Source: Roseiarcus sp963820095 (GTDB taxonomy: Bacteria > Pseudomonadota > Alphaproteobacteria > Rhizobiales > Beijerinckiaceae). From it: a DNA stretch of 64,000 nucleotides. Made by a program: the position numbers and the translations under genes. This document shows positions 25,225-35,253 of the stretch, one piece after another. The notes under the pieces were generated by a model. It saw nothing but the letters and a program-made list of their open reading frames with translations, was not told where the DNA came from and made no database searches. The stretch spans positions 62,001 to 126,000 of the forward strand of contig CAWFZA010000012.1 in the NCBI GenBank assembly GCA_963820095.1. The letters are read 5' to 3'. Position 1 is the stretch's first letter. The number at the start of each line of letters is the position of its first letter.

Positions 25225-26179
25225 CCGGCTCGGGGAGCCGCTTGCCGAGCCGATCTTCGAAGAATTGGCGATCATCGGCGTCGGGCTGATCGGCTCGTCG
25301 ATCGCGCGCGCTGCGCGCCGGCGCCATGCCGCGCGCCGTATCGTCCTCGCCGACCAATCGGTCGGGGTGTTGGAGCGGGCGAAGGCGCTCTCGCTTGGCG
25401 ATATCGTCACCGACGATCTAGCCCATGCAGTCAGCGGCGCCGATTGCGTCATTCTCTGCGCGCCAGTCGGCGCCAATGAGGCGATCGCGCACGCCATCGC
25501 GTCAGCGCTCAAGCCCGGGACGATCATATCGGACGTCGGCTCGGTGAAGGGCGCCGTCGTCGCGGCGCTAGAACCGTCGCTGCCGTCTCATGCGCGCTTG
25601 GTTCCTGCGCATCCGGTCGCTGGCACGGAATATTCCGGGCCGGACGCAGGCTTCTCGACCCTGTTCATCAACCGCTGGTGCATTCTCACTCCGCCTGACG
25701 GCGCGGACATGGAGGCGGTCGAGAAGGTGCGCGTCCTTTGGGAAGCCTTCGGAGCGCACGTCGAAATCATGAGCGCCGCGCACCACGATCTCGTGCTGGC
25801 GATCACCAGCCATGTGCCGCATCTCATCGCCTATAACCTTGTGGGCGCCGCGGCCGACCTTGAGGAAGTGACCCAGTCGGAGGTGATTAAGTTCTCGGCC
25901 GGCGGGTTTCGCGATGCGACCCGGATCGCCGCGTCCGACCCCACCATGTGGCGCGACGTCTTCCTCCACAACAAGGACGCGGTGCTCGAGATGCTCGGCC
26001 GGTTCAACGAGGATCTGACGGCGCTGCAGAGGATGATTCGGCGCGAGGACGGCGACGGACTGTTTCGTCTTTTCACCCGTACGCGAGCGATAAGACTCGG
26101 AATCGTCGCCGAGGGCCAGGACACAGCGGCGCCGGACTTTGGCCGGCACGCCACGGAGACCGACGAGCCGGTCCCATGA
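25217..26179 (+). CDS. tyrC: Prephenate/arogenate dehydrogenase
   Basis: 320 residues from GTG at 25217, which overlaps the hisC stop by 8 bases. Rossmann loop LAIIGVGLIGSSIARAARR, then DVGSVKGAVV, the substrate region VPAHPVAGTEYSGPDAGF and HHDLVLAITSHVPHLIAYNL identify the TyrA/TyrC family. It makes 4-hydroxyphenylpyruvate or tyrosine from prephenate or arogenate. There is no ACT domain, so no obvious feedback site. The downstream ChaC-like gene overlaps by four bases. Confidence 0.93.
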   Translation: MVDRLGEPLAEPIFEELAIIGVGLIGSSIARAARRRHAARRIVLADQSVGVLERAKALSLGDIVTDDLAHAVSGADCVILCAPVGANEAIAHAIASALKPGTIISDVGSVKGAVVAALEPSLPSHARLVPAHPVAGTEYSGPDAGFSTLFINRWCILTPPDGADMEAVEKVRVLWEAFGAHVEIMSAAHHDLVLAITSHVPHLIAYNLVGAAADLEEVTQSEVIKFSAGGFRDATRIAASDPTMWRDVFLHNKDAVLEMLGRFNEDLTALQRMIRREDGDGLFRLFTRTRAIRLGIVAEGQDTAAPDFGRHATETDEPVP

Positions 26180-26733
26180 CAGTTTCGGACGTCGCTGCGC
26201 CCGTTTCAGAGGGCAATCTCTGGGTGTTCGCGTATGGGTCGCTGATGTGGCGGCCCGGGTTTGCCCATGTACGAAGGTGCAAGGCTCTGCTCCGCGGCTG
26301 GCGGAGAAGCTTGTGCATCTATTCGCATGTCCATCGCGGGTCGCCTGAGCGGCCGGGACTCGTGCTTGGCCTCGATCGCGGCGGCGCGTGTCCGGGTGTG
26401 GCCTTCGAGGTCGATGCGGCGTTGCGCGAATCGACGATTCGCTACCTTAGGGAACGCGAACAGGTGACTTCGGTCTATCTCGAACGGGTCGCCCCCGTTA
26501 CGCTCGAATGTGGAGAGCGCGTCTTCGCTCTGACCTATGTCGCCGACCGCCTCCACAACCAATATGCGGGGCGACTTGACCGCGATGCGATGCTCAAGCA
26601 CGTCAGCGCCGGCCAAGGCCAGTTCGGCCGCAATATCGAATATGTCCTCGAGACCCATGATCATCTTCGGGAGATCGGCGTGCGCGATCGTGATCTGGAG
26701 TGGCTCGCCGGGAAACTGCGCGAATCTCGGTAG
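26176..26733 (+). CDS. Gamma-glutamylcyclotransferase, ChaC-like
   Basis: 185 residues. The N-terminal substrate-binding motif WVFAYGSLMWRPGF is that of ChaC proteins, and the catalytic Glu is probably in YLREREQVTSVYLE. ChaC enzymes cleave the gamma-glutamyl group of glutathione to 5-oxoproline and Cys-Gly. ATGA overlap with tyrC suggests co-transcription without a clear metabolic link to tyrosine. Confidence 0.88.
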   Translation: MTVSDVAAPVSEGNLWVFAYGSLMWRPGFAHVRRCKALLRGWRRSLCIYSHVHRGSPERPGLVLGLDRGGACPGVAFEVDAALRESTIRYLREREQVTSVYLERVAPVTLECGERVFALTYVADRLHNQYAGRLDRDAMLKHVSAGQGQFGRNIEYVLETHDHLREIGVRDRDLEWLAGKLRESR

Positions 26734-27064
26734 GAACGTTCCCGGGTTCAGACCTCGGCGCCCCGCCAGATCGGCGACAGTCGCGGCGCTTTGCGGCCGA
26801 CGTCGGTAGCAACTGGAGATGGAACTCAACGCCGGGGCCAAACGCGCGGAGCTCGCGTCGTCGGCGACATGACGGGGCGCCGCTGCGCCCTTCCGGTCGG
26901 GACACGGGGAGCTTTCCGGAGCCGGTCGCTGCCAAGGCGCAGCGCGGCCCCGAGCCCGGCGTCGTGAAACGCCGGACACTCCGACGCCGGATAAGGCGAG
27001 AAAACACACCGGCGCGCCGACCGCCCGATCCACGAACAAACCGGCGTACGGGGCGTTGAGGGGA

Positions 27065-27187
27065 CTAGGCCGGGGCAGTCTCTCTCCGCATCGCTGAGCT
27101 TCGCTTGAGCCGCAGCATTGGCTTCTCGATGAAGACCCACGACGCAAGCGCGATCGGCGCGGTGATGGCCAGCGCCGCAAGCTATGC
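27065..27187 (-). pseudogene. C-terminal stump of an acyltransferase-3 family protein
   Basis: The reverse strand reads ALAITAPIALASWVFIEKPM then LRLKRSSAMRRETAPA and a TAG. The hydrophobic helix followed by IEKPMLRL is the usual end of OafA/NodX-type O-acyltransferases. Everything upstream is missing; an IS481-type end begins 14 bases away, so the element probably cut the gene. Confidence 0.55.
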
Positions 27188-27200
27188 GCTTTCAGGAGGT

Positions 27201-27432
27201 TGTCCATTCGGCTTGAGCCGTGTCGCCAAATCTCAGCAATTCGCGGGAGGACCGAATGGACATGCACAAGAATGCGCCTCTGACGCCCAATGCTCGAGAG
27301 ATGATGGTTCGCGCCGTGGTTGATGGCGGCTGTCCAGGCCGCCGACGCGCGCCGGTTCAACACGACGCCCTAGACCGTCGCCAAGTGGATCGAACGCGCT
27401 TTCGATCCCGCCGCTATGCCAAAGCGCTGTGA
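27201..27432 (+). mobile_element. IS481-family remnant (left end and transposase start)
   Basis: TGTCCATTCGGCTTGAGCC at 27201 resembles an IS481 left end, followed by CGGGAGGACCG and ATG at 27256. The frame reads MDMHKNAPLTPNAREMMVRA, the usual opening of IS481 transposases; the continuing RRFNTTP and TVAKWIERAF are in another frame separated by an in-frame TAG. The HTH part and all of the DDE domain are lost before galT at 27476. Confidence 0.65.
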
Positions 27433-27475
27433 GGCTCGGTTCGTAGAGCTTGACCTCGAGCCTGCGCCATCGCCC

Positions 27476-28555
27476 TCATGGCGCCATGCGATCAAACCGC
27501 CCATCAGCAGAATCGCCTGACCCAGAACAACCGGCTGCCTCCCGCAATCTGGCCGCGGCGGCCTCAGGCGTGATGTCCCGCTGCGGGGAACCAAGCATTT
27601 CGAAGCCGACCATGAATTTCCGGACGGCGGCCGAGCGAAGAAGAGGTGGGTAAAAATGCGCGTGCATCTGCCATTCGGCATGCAACGCGCCGTCGGTCGG
27701 CTTCTGGTGGAAGCCCATCGAATAGGGGAATGGCGCGTCGAACAGGCTGTCATAAAGTTTGGTCAGTCGAGAGAGGGCCTGCGCTAGCGATGTCTTCTCC
27801 CCCGCTCTCATCTCGTCAAATCCGCCGATGCGGCGACGCGGCAGGATCAGGGTCTCGAACGGCCAGTTCGCCCAAAAGGGCACGAGCACGCAAAAATCGT
27901 CATTGCCAATGACGACGCGCTCGCCGTGCCGAAGCTCTCCCGCAAGATAGTCGAGGAGCAGCGGCCGGCCATGGTGCAGGAGATATTCGCTTTGGCGGTG
28001 GGTCTCTTTCTCCAGCTCGTTCGGCAGGTTGCGGGTGGCCCAGATCTGGCCGTGCGGATGAGGATTGGACGCGCCCATCATCTCGCCCCGATTCTCGAAA
28101 ATCTGCACTGAAGCGATGTCTGGCAAATTGCCGAGAGCGATCGTCTCCTCGACCCAGACGTCGACCACTCGCTCAATGTCGGCGACCGCCATGCCAGATA
28201 GGGTCAGGTCGTGACGCGGGGAAAAGCAGAGCACGCGGCAGCGCCCCGTTTCGCCCTCGGCGACAAGCAGCCCCTCCGTTTCCACTTGCGTGGGGGCGTC
28301 GGCCTGTAGCGCCGGAAAATCGTTCTCGAACACGAACGTATGCGAATAGTCGGGGTTGCGGGCGCCGGCTGCGCGCGAATTGCCCGGGCAGAGATAGCAG
28401 TTGGGATCGTGGCTCAGCCCGGTTGGCGCCGCGCTCGCCTCGTGCTTGCCCTGCCACGGGCGCTCGGCTCGATGCGGCGACACCAAGACCCACTCGCCGG
28501 TCAGTTGATTGAGGCGGCGGTGCGAGGCGCCGCGGAGCCCATCAAAGCTCGCCAC
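27476..28555 (-). CDS. galT: Galactose-1-phosphate uridylyltransferase
   Basis: 359 residues, HIT-superfamily enzyme exchanging UMP between UDP-glucose and galactose-1-phosphate in the Leloir pathway. The active-site SNPHPHGQIWA (covalent His) and HQKPTDGALHAEWQMHAHFY (metal/His motif) are intact; Zn-binding CYLCPGN lies near residue 55. galK follows upstream on the same strand with a gap of 11 bases. No galE is in the window. Confidence 0.95.
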   Translation of the reverse strand: MASFDGLRGASHRRLNQLTGEWVLVSPHRAERPWQGKHEASAAPTGLSHDPNCYLCPGNSRAAGARNPDYSHTFVFENDFPALQADAPTQVETEGLLVAEGETGRCRVLCFSPRHDLTLSGMAVADIERVVDVWVEETIALGNLPDIASVQIFENRGEMMGASNPHPHGQIWATRNLPNELEKETHRQSEYLLHHGRPLLLDYLAGELRHGERVVIGNDDFCVLVPFWANWPFETLILPRRRIGGFDEMRAGEKTSLAQALSRLTKLYDSLFDAPFPYSMGFHQKPTDGALHAEWQMHAHFYPPLLRSAAVRKFMVGFEMLGSPQRDITPEAAAARLREAAGCSGSGDSADGRFDRMAP

Positions 28556-28566
28556 TCATTCGCTCC

Positions 28567-29727
28567 TCAGACCGGGATCAGGCCAGCGCCATCGGACGGC
28601 GCGCAGACGAAGATATCCGTATCCATGCCCGTCGCGATACGATAGCCGTCGGTCAGGATTTGCGACGCCTTGTCGACCGCCGACGCTTCGACGAGACTTA
28701 TCGTGCAACCGCCAAAGCCCCCGCCTGTCATGCGCGAACCGTAGACGCCCTCGACCGTCTGGGCCAGTCCGACCAGCATGTCGACCTCGGGACAGGTGAT
28801 CTCAAAGTCCTCCTGCATCGAGACATGGGAAGTGTTCATGGCGCGTCCGCAAGCGGCAAAATCTCCGGCCCCGAGTGCGCGCTCCGCTTCCAAGACGCGG
28901 GCGTTTTCCGTGACGATGTGACGGCAACGGCGGTAGATGAGCTCGGGCAGCTTGCGGCGCTTGGCTTCGAGCTGTTCAGGGGTCACGTCCCGCAACGCCT
29001 TGATCGGCCCGAGATAGCGGCTGAGCAGCCTCACCCCTTCCTCGCAGGCCTCGCGCCGCAAATTGTACTCGCCGCCGGCATGCTGATGGCGGACCCCGCT
29101 GTTGGCGATCAGGAGCCGTAAGTTGGGCGCAATGGCGACATGGCGTGAGGCGAGACTGCGGCAATCGATCAGAAGCGCATGCCCGGCGACGCCGCAGCAG
29201 GCGATATACTGATCCATCACGCCGCAGCGCATACCAACGAAATCATTTTCCGCCCGCTGGCAAATCTTGGCGATCTTGATCGGATCGAACGGCAGGTCGC
29301 TCTGGGTGAGCAGCGCGTGCGCGACAGAGACTTCCAGCGCCGCCGAGGAGCTTAGGCCCGCGCCAATCGGGACATCACTCCAGACGATGAGGTCCGCGCC
29401 GGAAAGCGTGAACCCGCCGATCTCCAGCATGAGTGCGACCCCAATGACGTAGTCGGACCAGTCTCCGCTGTGACCTTCAGGCGGCGCATCGAGATCGAAC
29501 TCGCGCGTCTCGTCCATGATCATGGAATAGACCACAAGGCGCCGGTCGGGGCGTGGCGAGGCCGCGGTCAGAGCGGCGAATTCGAGCGCCGCCGGCATGA
29601 CGAAGCCGTCGTTATAATCCGTATGCTCGCCAATCAGATTGACGCGGCCGGGCGCCCGACTGACTGTCGGCGCGCGACCGAGCCGATAGGCGAACTCGAC
29701 CGCAAGGTCGCGCGCCTGAACGCTCAT
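28567..29727 (-). CDS. galK: Galactokinase
   Basis: 386 residues from ATG at 29727, chosen for its GGGAGGAATTTTG leader; the frame is open to 29886. GHMP kinase: signature PGRVNLIGEHTDYNDGFVMP, ATP loop PIGAGLSSSAALEVSVAHAL and the C-terminal motif RMTGGGFGGCTISLV. Phosphorylates galactose for GalT. Galactose supply could feed the surface-sugar genes further along, but this is only suggested by proximity. Confidence 0.96.
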   Translation of the reverse strand: MSVQARDLAVEFAYRLGRAPTVSRAPGRVNLIGEHTDYNDGFVMPAALEFAALTAASPRPDRRLVVYSMIMDETREFDLDAPPEGHSGDWSDYVIGVALMLEIGGFTLSGADLIVWSDVPIGAGLSSSAALEVSVAHALLTQSDLPFDPIKIAKICQRAENDFVGMRCGVMDQYIACCGVAGHALLIDCRSLASRHVAIAPNLRLLIANSGVRHQHAGGEYNLRREACEEGVRLLSRYLGPIKALRDVTPEQLEAKRRKLPELIYRRCRHIVTENARVLEAERALGAGDFAACGRAMNTSHVSMQEDFEITCPEVDMLVGLAQTVEGVYGSRMTGGGFGGCTISLVEASAVDKASQILTDGYRIATGMDTDIFVCAPSDGAGLIPV

Positions 29728-29794
29728 CAAAATTCCTCCCATAGGCGAAGTGGAAGCCTCGGCGCCGTCTGCGTCAAGCGCGATTGCACAGGCC

Positions 29795-31369
29795 TCACCG
29801 AGCGAGCCCAAGCGCGCGCTTAGCCCGCCTGAGGAGAGCAGCAGGCATGGCGCCGGTGAGCGAAAGGCCAAGGCCCAGCGCGGCAAAGTAAACGAGACCT
29901 CCGATCGCAGTCAGACCCAGGAGCCGCGCTTCGCGCGCCAAGCGTGGCAGGCGCTCGACGAGCGCGGCGAGGGGTCCGTCGGCTAGAGTCAGCGCAAGCG
30001 CAAGCGCGCCCGCGGCGAACAGCGTCGCCGCGGCGGTGGCAAGCAAGCGTGCATCCGGCGCCGTCCAACCCCGCCGGCGGGCGAGCGCGAAGACGCCGGC
30101 CACCTTGATCCAGAGGCCCGCCGCGGTCGCCAGCGCCAACCCTGGCGCGCCAAGCGGGCGAAACAGCGCGATCTTGAGCGCGACGTTAACCACAACGCCG
30201 ACGAGCGTGACCTTGAGCGGCGTCGCCGTGTCGCCGCGCGACAAGAAACTCGCCGCTGCGATTCGATCGACGAACAAAGCTGGCATACCAAGCGCGTAGG
30301 CTGCAAGCACGCCTGCGGCCTCATGGGTCGCATTGGCCTTGAAGGCGCCATGCTCGAAGGCGACGGCGACAATCAGGTCAGGAATAAGGAGGAACGCGAC
30401 GACGAAAGGGGCGCCGAGCGCCAGCGTCAACGAAGCGGCGCGGTTCTGGGCGGCGAGCGCGCCCTTCTCGTCCCCGAGGGCGACGAGGGAAGACATTTCT
30501 CTGAGCAGCACCGAGCCGGTTGCGATGACAATCACCCCGCCGGGCAACTGATAAAGCCGGTCGGCGTAGCTGATTGCGGAGAGGCCACCGGTCGGCAGGA
30601 GGGAGCCGACGATCTGGTCCGCCAGCGCGCCGATCTGATAGCTCGCGGAAATACCGATCGCGGGCCCCAGCATCCAAAGAAACTTGCGGATGTCGGCCGT
30701 CCAGCGTGGCCAGGTCAGACGCTCGAGAAGCCCGCGCCGGCGGGCGTCGGTCATCACGATGACGAGTTGGGTCACGCCGGAGGCGAGGAATCCCCAGCTC
30801 GCCATGACGGCGACGCCTGGCGAGACCTTCGGGAAGCAGGCGGCGAAGGCGAGAAACGCAATCATGCACACGTTTGCTGCGACGGGCGCAAAAGCCGGCG
30901 ATCCCCACGCGTTGTTGGCGTTGAGCGTCCCCTGGTGGAGCGCGAAGACGGCGATGAAAGCGATATAGGGGAACATGATGCGCGACATCGCCACCGCTTG
31001 GGCGAACTTCTCGGGCTGATCGACGAAGCCGGGCGAGGTCAATCGCACGAGCAGCGGCATGTCGAGATAGACGAGGCCGAGCAGGGCGATCTGCGACAGG
31101 ATAAGGAGGGTGAACACCTGGCTCGCGAATTCGCTCGCCTTCTCCGGCCCTCCCGCCTCGAGGATGCGGGTGTAGGTTGGCAAGTAGGCGGCGTTGAAGG
31201 AACCCTCGCCGAAAATCTGACGGAATTGATTCGGCAACTTGATCGCCGCGACATAGGCGTCGTTGAGCGCTCCGCCCCCGAGGAGCGCCGCCAGCGCCAT
31301 GTCGCGCAAGAAGCCAGTCAGTCGAGAGGCGATCGTCCAGCCGCCGACCAGGAAGATATTGCGGTACAT
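29795..31369 (-). CDS. murJ: Lipid II flippase MurJ
   Basis: 524 residues with about 14 membrane helices, MOP superfamily. It flips lipid II to the periplasm for cell-wall synthesis. N-terminus VGGWTIASRLTGFLRDMALA with the conserved Arg pair, then GEGSFNAAYLPTYTRI and SYADRLYQLPGGVIVIATGS are typical. Downstream of the metC-like gene by 47 bases on the same strand. Confidence 0.96.
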   Translation of the reverse strand: MYRNIFLVGGWTIASRLTGFLRDMALAALLGGGALNDAYVAAIKLPNQFRQIFGEGSFNAAYLPTYTRILEAGGPEKASEFASQVFTLLILSQIALLGLVYLDMPLLVRLTSPGFVDQPEKFAQAVAMSRIMFPYIAFIAVFALHQGTLNANNAWGSPAFAPVAANVCMIAFLAFAACFPKVSPGVAVMASWGFLASGVTQLVIVMTDARRRGLLERLTWPRWTADIRKFLWMLGPAIGISASYQIGALADQIVGSLLPTGGLSAISYADRLYQLPGGVIVIATGSVLLREMSSLVALGDEKGALAAQNRAASLTLALGAPFVVAFLLIPDLIVAVAFEHGAFKANATHEAAGVLAAYALGMPALFVDRIAAASFLSRGDTATPLKVTLVGVVVNVALKIALFRPLGAPGLALATAAGLWIKVAGVFALARRRGWTAPDARLLATAAATLFAAGALALALTLADGPLAALVERLPRLAREARLLGLTAIGGLVYFAALGLGLSLTGAMPAALLRRAKRALGLAR

Positions 31370-31416
31370 TGGGCCCGTTTAGCCGGATTCGCGGCGCGGC
31401 TGAAATGAGGACTTTT

Positions 31417-32569
31417 TTAGGACGAGCCGCCCAGCGCCTGATCGATATCGCGCCAGAGGTCCTCGACGTCTTCGATTCCAGCCGATAGCCGCAACAGATC
31501 GGGCGGACACGGGGAATTCGCCCCTTCGATCGAAGCCCGATGCTCGATGAGCAATTCGACGCCGCCCAGCGAGGTCGCCCGCTTCCACAGCCGCACGCGA
31601 GCGGCGGTCGCGATCGCAGCCTCGGCGCCGGCGCGGACGCGGATCGACAGCATTCCTCCAAATCCGCCCTTCATCTGCCGGCGCGCGACTTCGTGGCCTG
31701 GGTGGTGCGGCAGTCCCGGATAGAGGACGGTGGAGACCGAGGCGTGATTGGAGAGCCGACCCGCGAGCTCCATCGCGTTGGCCGCCGCGGCGCGCACGCG
31801 CACGTCAAGCGTTCGCAAACCTCGCGTCAAGAGGAACGCCTCGAACGGATGAAGGATCATCCCATGCGATTGACGGACCGTGCGCGCCCGCGCGCAAAGA
31901 GCGTCGTCCCGCGCAAAGCAGAGCGCTCCGGCGATAACATCAGAGTGCCCGTTCAGATATTTGGTCGCCGAGTGCATGACCACGTCGGCGCCGAGCGCGA
32001 TCGGCCGGGTGAAAACCGGTGTCGCGCAAGTCGAATCGACCGCGAGGACCGCGCCCGCCGCATGAGCGGCGCGCGCCGCGCCCTCGATGTCGCTCACGCC
32101 CCATAGCGGATTGCTCGGCGTCTCGAGCCACACGAGCTTGGTCGTCCCCGGCTTCAGCGCCGCGGCGAGCGCTGCGCACATCCTCGGCGTCAACGAAATC
32201 GACGCTCAGTCCGAAGCCCGGCGCCTCGTTAAGGAGCCACGCCCGGAGCGCCCAATACATGGCTTTGGGCGCGATCACATGAGCGCCGGGTCCCAAGCTC
32301 AGCATGAGCGCGACCGCCGCCGACATGCCCGAGCCGAAGACGAAGGTGGTCGACGCGCCTTCCAGCGCGCCGATGACGGCCTCGGCTTGGCGCACGGTGT
32401 CGTTGTCGGGCCGGCCGTAAACATTGCCGCTGCGATAAAGATTGTCGGGGTCACGCTCGAAAGTCGTGGCGACATGAATTGGCGGCACGATTGCGCGGCT
32501 GGCTTCGTCGACGGCGCCCAAAGCCTGAGCGGCAAGGGTGCGCGGGCTTAAAAGAGGCGGCTCGGTCAT
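31417..32569 (-). pseudogene. metC: Cystathionine beta-lyase-like PLP enzyme, one frameshift
   Basis: Cys/Met metabolism PLP family. The first frame (from ATG 32569) gives IVPPIHVATTFERDPDN, YGRPDNDTVRQAEAVIGALE and FGSGMSAAVALMLSL, then breaks near 32172; the second frame gives LAAALKPGTTKLVWLETPSN, the PLP-lysine region VMHSATKYLNGHSDVIAGAL and the normal C-terminus. One extra base in GTGCGCAGCGCTCG explains the break. The combined length of about 383 residues is normal. ATGA overlap with the upstream hydroxylase. Substrate choice between cystathionine beta-lyase and gamma-synthase-like reactions cannot be settled. Confidence 0.8.
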
Positions 32570-33792
32570 AGCGCGAGACCCCGAAGCAGCTTCGGCGCGC
32601 CGCCCCCCGCGCCGCCCGCTTCCGCGATCAGCATGTCCTTGAGGGTTGGCGCGCGATCGACGATCCGAAGCCCAAGGCTCCGCGCGAAGCGGAGAGGCGT
32701 CAGATCATTGGAAAACAGGCGATTGAGCGCGTCGAGGCCGAGACCGCTGGCGGCAACATCGAAGCGCCGCTGGCGCTGGTAGGCCGCGAGGGGCCTAAGC
32801 GCGCCGGGATCGAGGCCGAGCCGCATCTCGCCGACGATCGTCTCGGCGAGCGCCGCCACGTCGCGCAAGCCGAGGTTGAGCCCTTGCCCGGCCACCGGAT
32901 GGACGACATGCGCCGCATCGCCAACCAGCGCAAGCCGCTCGGCGACGAAACGTCGGGCAACCTGGAAGCGGAAGGGAAAGGCCTCGACGCGCGAGACGAG
33001 ACGGATCTCGCCCAATTTCGGGGTGAAGCGATATTCAAGCTGGCGCGTCAGATCCTCGGGATCGAGGGCGAGCAGCGCCTCGGCGTCGGCGCGCCGCTCG
33101 TTCCAGACAATGCTCGACTGGCGGCCCGGGAGCGGCAGGATCGCGAACGGGCCGGCCGGCAGGAAATGCTGCTCGGCCCGGCCTTCGTGATCACGCTCGT
33201 GGGCGACCGTCGCGACGAGGCCGGTCTGGTCATAGTCCCAGCCCACCGTCGCGATCTCGGCGAGGCGAGTGAGTTTCGAGCGTGCGCCGTCTGCGGCGAC
33301 GGCGAGGCGGGCGCGCAACGCGCGGCCATCGGACAGCCCAAGCCTGCCCACGTGTTTGCCGAGGTCCCAACTCGTGACAGACGCCGTGACACGCTGGACT
33401 TGAAGCCGATCGCAGAGAGCGGAAAGCGCGCCGACGACATCGTCGTTGAACGCCATATAAGCGAGAGGCGAGCGCTCTTTCGCCGCGATATGAAGGTGGG
33501 GCAGCCGGACGACGTCACGCACGCCCCCGTCCGTGATCGCCATCGACAGGATCGGTTGCGCCTGTCGCTCGATCGCCTCCCAGGCGCCGATGCGGTCGAG
33601 GAGGCGGCGCGGCCCATCGGCGATCGCGACTGTGCGCAAAGGCCTGGCGCTCGCCGCGGCCGGCGCCCCCGGATCGACGACGGCGACGGAGGCGCCTTCC
33701 TGCATCGCCTGCTTGATCGCCGCGGCAAGCGCCAAGCCGTTCGCGCCGCCGCCCGCGATGACGACGTCGAAAATGGGAGCCGGCTCGGCCAT
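32566..33792 (-). CDS. UbiH/UbiF-type FAD-dependent hydroxylase
   Basis: 408 residues from ATG at 33792, preceded by GGAAGGAGG. FAD loop FDVVIAGGGANGLALAAAIK, second motif region VAADGARSKLTRLA and LVGDAAHVVHPVAGQGLNLG LRDV place it in the ubiquinone-biosynthesis hydroxylase family. These add hydroxyl groups to the ubiquinone ring. Which ring position cannot be read from sequence. The metC-like gene follows with a 4-base overlap. Confidence 0.88.
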   Translation of the reverse strand: MAEPAPIFDVVIAGGGANGLALAAAIKQAMQEGASVAVVDPGAPAAASARPLRTVAIADGPRRLLDRIGAWEAIERQAQPILSMAITDGGVRDVVRLPHLHIAAKERSPLAYMAFNDDVVGALSALCDRLQVQRVTASVTSWDLGKHVGRLGLSDGRALRARLAVAADGARSKLTRLAEIATVGWDYDQTGLVATVAHERDHEGRAEQHFLPAGPFAILPLPGRQSSIVWNERRADAEALLALDPEDLTRQLEYRFTPKLGEIRLVSRVEAFPFRFQVARRFVAERLALVGDAAHVVHPVAGQGLNLGLRDVAALAETIVGEMRLGLDPGALRPLAAYQRQRRFDVAASGLGLDALNRLFSNDLTPLRFARSLGLRIVDRAPTLKDMLIAEAGGAGGGAPKLLRGLAL

Positions 33793-33938
33793 TGCGGGAC
33801 GCCTCCTTCCGGCCGTTGTGGGACGGACGACAAATCCATACCGGCTCTCGGCCCGCCGCGCCATTTGCGAGTCCGGATTCCGTCTTTTCAAGGGGTTAGA
33901 GCATCGGACGGTAACCGGGGCAAATTGCCGGGCGTTGG

Positions 33939-34958
33939 TCAGGTTGGAGCGGGAGTGAGGAGGGTTGCGAGGTGTGGGACGGGGGTCCTGGAATGGCGAG
34001 CCGGTCGCCGAGATAGTCGAAGAAGGGGATTTTGAGTTTGATGCAGGCCCTGGCGAGGCCGAGCATGACGTCGCGAGCTTGTCTGCCCTTTTCGCTGACG
34101 GTTCCGCCGGAGATTTTGCGCTTGGTGACGAAGGCGCGGATGTCGTTTTCGGAAGCGTTTGCGTTGAGCGGAATGTCCGGCCGTTCGAGGACGCGCAGAA
34201 GTTCGTCTTTGCGCCCGAGGAGGCGCTTCAACAGACGGTCGAGCATCGCATAGCCGGTTCGGCGCTTGAAGATGCGATCGAATTGCCCGCGCAGGAGGCT
34301 TGCCTGTTGCGGGCTCGGGGCGCGCTTGTGCTGTACGCCTTCAAGCGCCGATAGAACCACCAGATCATCCGCCTGGCGACCTCGACGGCGTTGCTTTGCT
34401 TATCGTTGGCGGGAACAAGCTTGTGGACCAGGCGCTCGGCGTGGACCCAACAGAGCGCGTGATCGCCGAGGCGGAACTGGCCGGCGTCGTCGGAGACGAT
34501 GACGGCATGTCCGAGCAGGCCCTCGGCCTCGATGGCTCCCCACAGCGCCGCTTCGCTGGTCGCCCGCACCGGGTCGGGCGTCGCTCTGAGATCGGCGATG
34601 CCGAGCGCGCACAAGTGCTCCCTCCATTGCTCGTGCGTGCTGAACGCCAGCGAAGCATGGCCGGCGAGCTTGTCGATGACGTCGCGCGGCAGATCAGCGC
34701 CGCGCATGTAGGCGATCGCCGCCGCGTTGATCACATAGCGGGCCCCGCCGCCAAGCAGACGAGAAAGGAAAGCCAAGCGCGATTTCCCGGACCCGGTGCG
34801 GAATGCGGCGAACCGATCGGAGCCGATGTGGGATGTGGGTGGTGAAACAGCCCTTGCCGGCATGGCGCGCGCCGGTGTCGTCGACGGTGATGAAGGGCGC
34901 GCCAGCAAGTCCCGCCCGCAGCACCGCTTCATCTTCGCTGCGGAAGCTGTCGAGCTTG
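33939..34958 (-). pseudogene. IS66-like transposase, several frameshifts
   Basis: Pieces of one DDE transposase are scattered over two or more frames: FITVDDTGARHAGKGCFTTH, then DRFAAFRTGSGKSRLAFLSR, DALCWVHAERLVHKLVPAND-type sequence, MLDRLLKRLLGRKDELLRVL and PLNANASENDIRAFVTKRKI with the C-terminal IPFFDYLGDRLAIPG. Asp-Asp-Glu candidates are in VDDTG, the SDDAGQF region and NASENDIR. A further shift in a run of C ends the protein at TGA 33939–33941. Its 5' end is cut where IS630-type sequence begins. Non-functional. Confidence 0.75.
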
Positions 34959-35129
34959 GCGGTCACCGAGCTCAAGCCCGGCGACATCGTCATCCTCGAC
35001 AATCTGCTGCGCAAAGCCGAGGCGCGAACCTTCGACGCCCTGATCCAGGCCATCGCAAGTGCGCTCGAAACCTTCACCCCCGACGAATGCGCAAACTATC
35101 TCGCAAACTCAGGATATCGCCGCCAATAA
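34959..35129 (+). mobile_element. IS630-family transposase remnant with internal deletion
   Basis: On the forward strand TELKPGDIVILDN is joined directly to LLRKAEARTFDAL, then FTPDECANYLANSGY and a stop at 35127–35129. In IS630 transposases these two segments are separated by about 60 residues carrying the catalytic Glu. The deletion leaves the frame open. It abuts the truncated IS66-like transposase on the other strand. Confidence 0.7.
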
Positions 35130-35253
35130 TGAAAATGCTCTAGCTCCGACCGACGACGGTCTGCGCGATTTGAACCAGGCAAGCTCATAATGTTAATCTT
35201 TGCCGGTCCAACGGCGCGTCTTCTCCGGCTGGTTCGGAGTCTTCGGGCGCTGA

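Larger units (their letters stand above)
26734..27475. other. Gene-poor region with acyltransferase and IS481 remnants
   Basis: From 26734 to about 27060 I see no gene. Two remnants follow, given separately: an acyltransferase tail on the reverse strand and the start of an IS481-type element that abuts it. Confidence 0.5.

Noticed and set aside
26206..27363. 385-codon reverse-strand frame
   Set aside because: Its downstream part is antisense to the ChaC-like gene and the rest has no family likeness; only the unrelated acyltransferase tail in another frame is credible.
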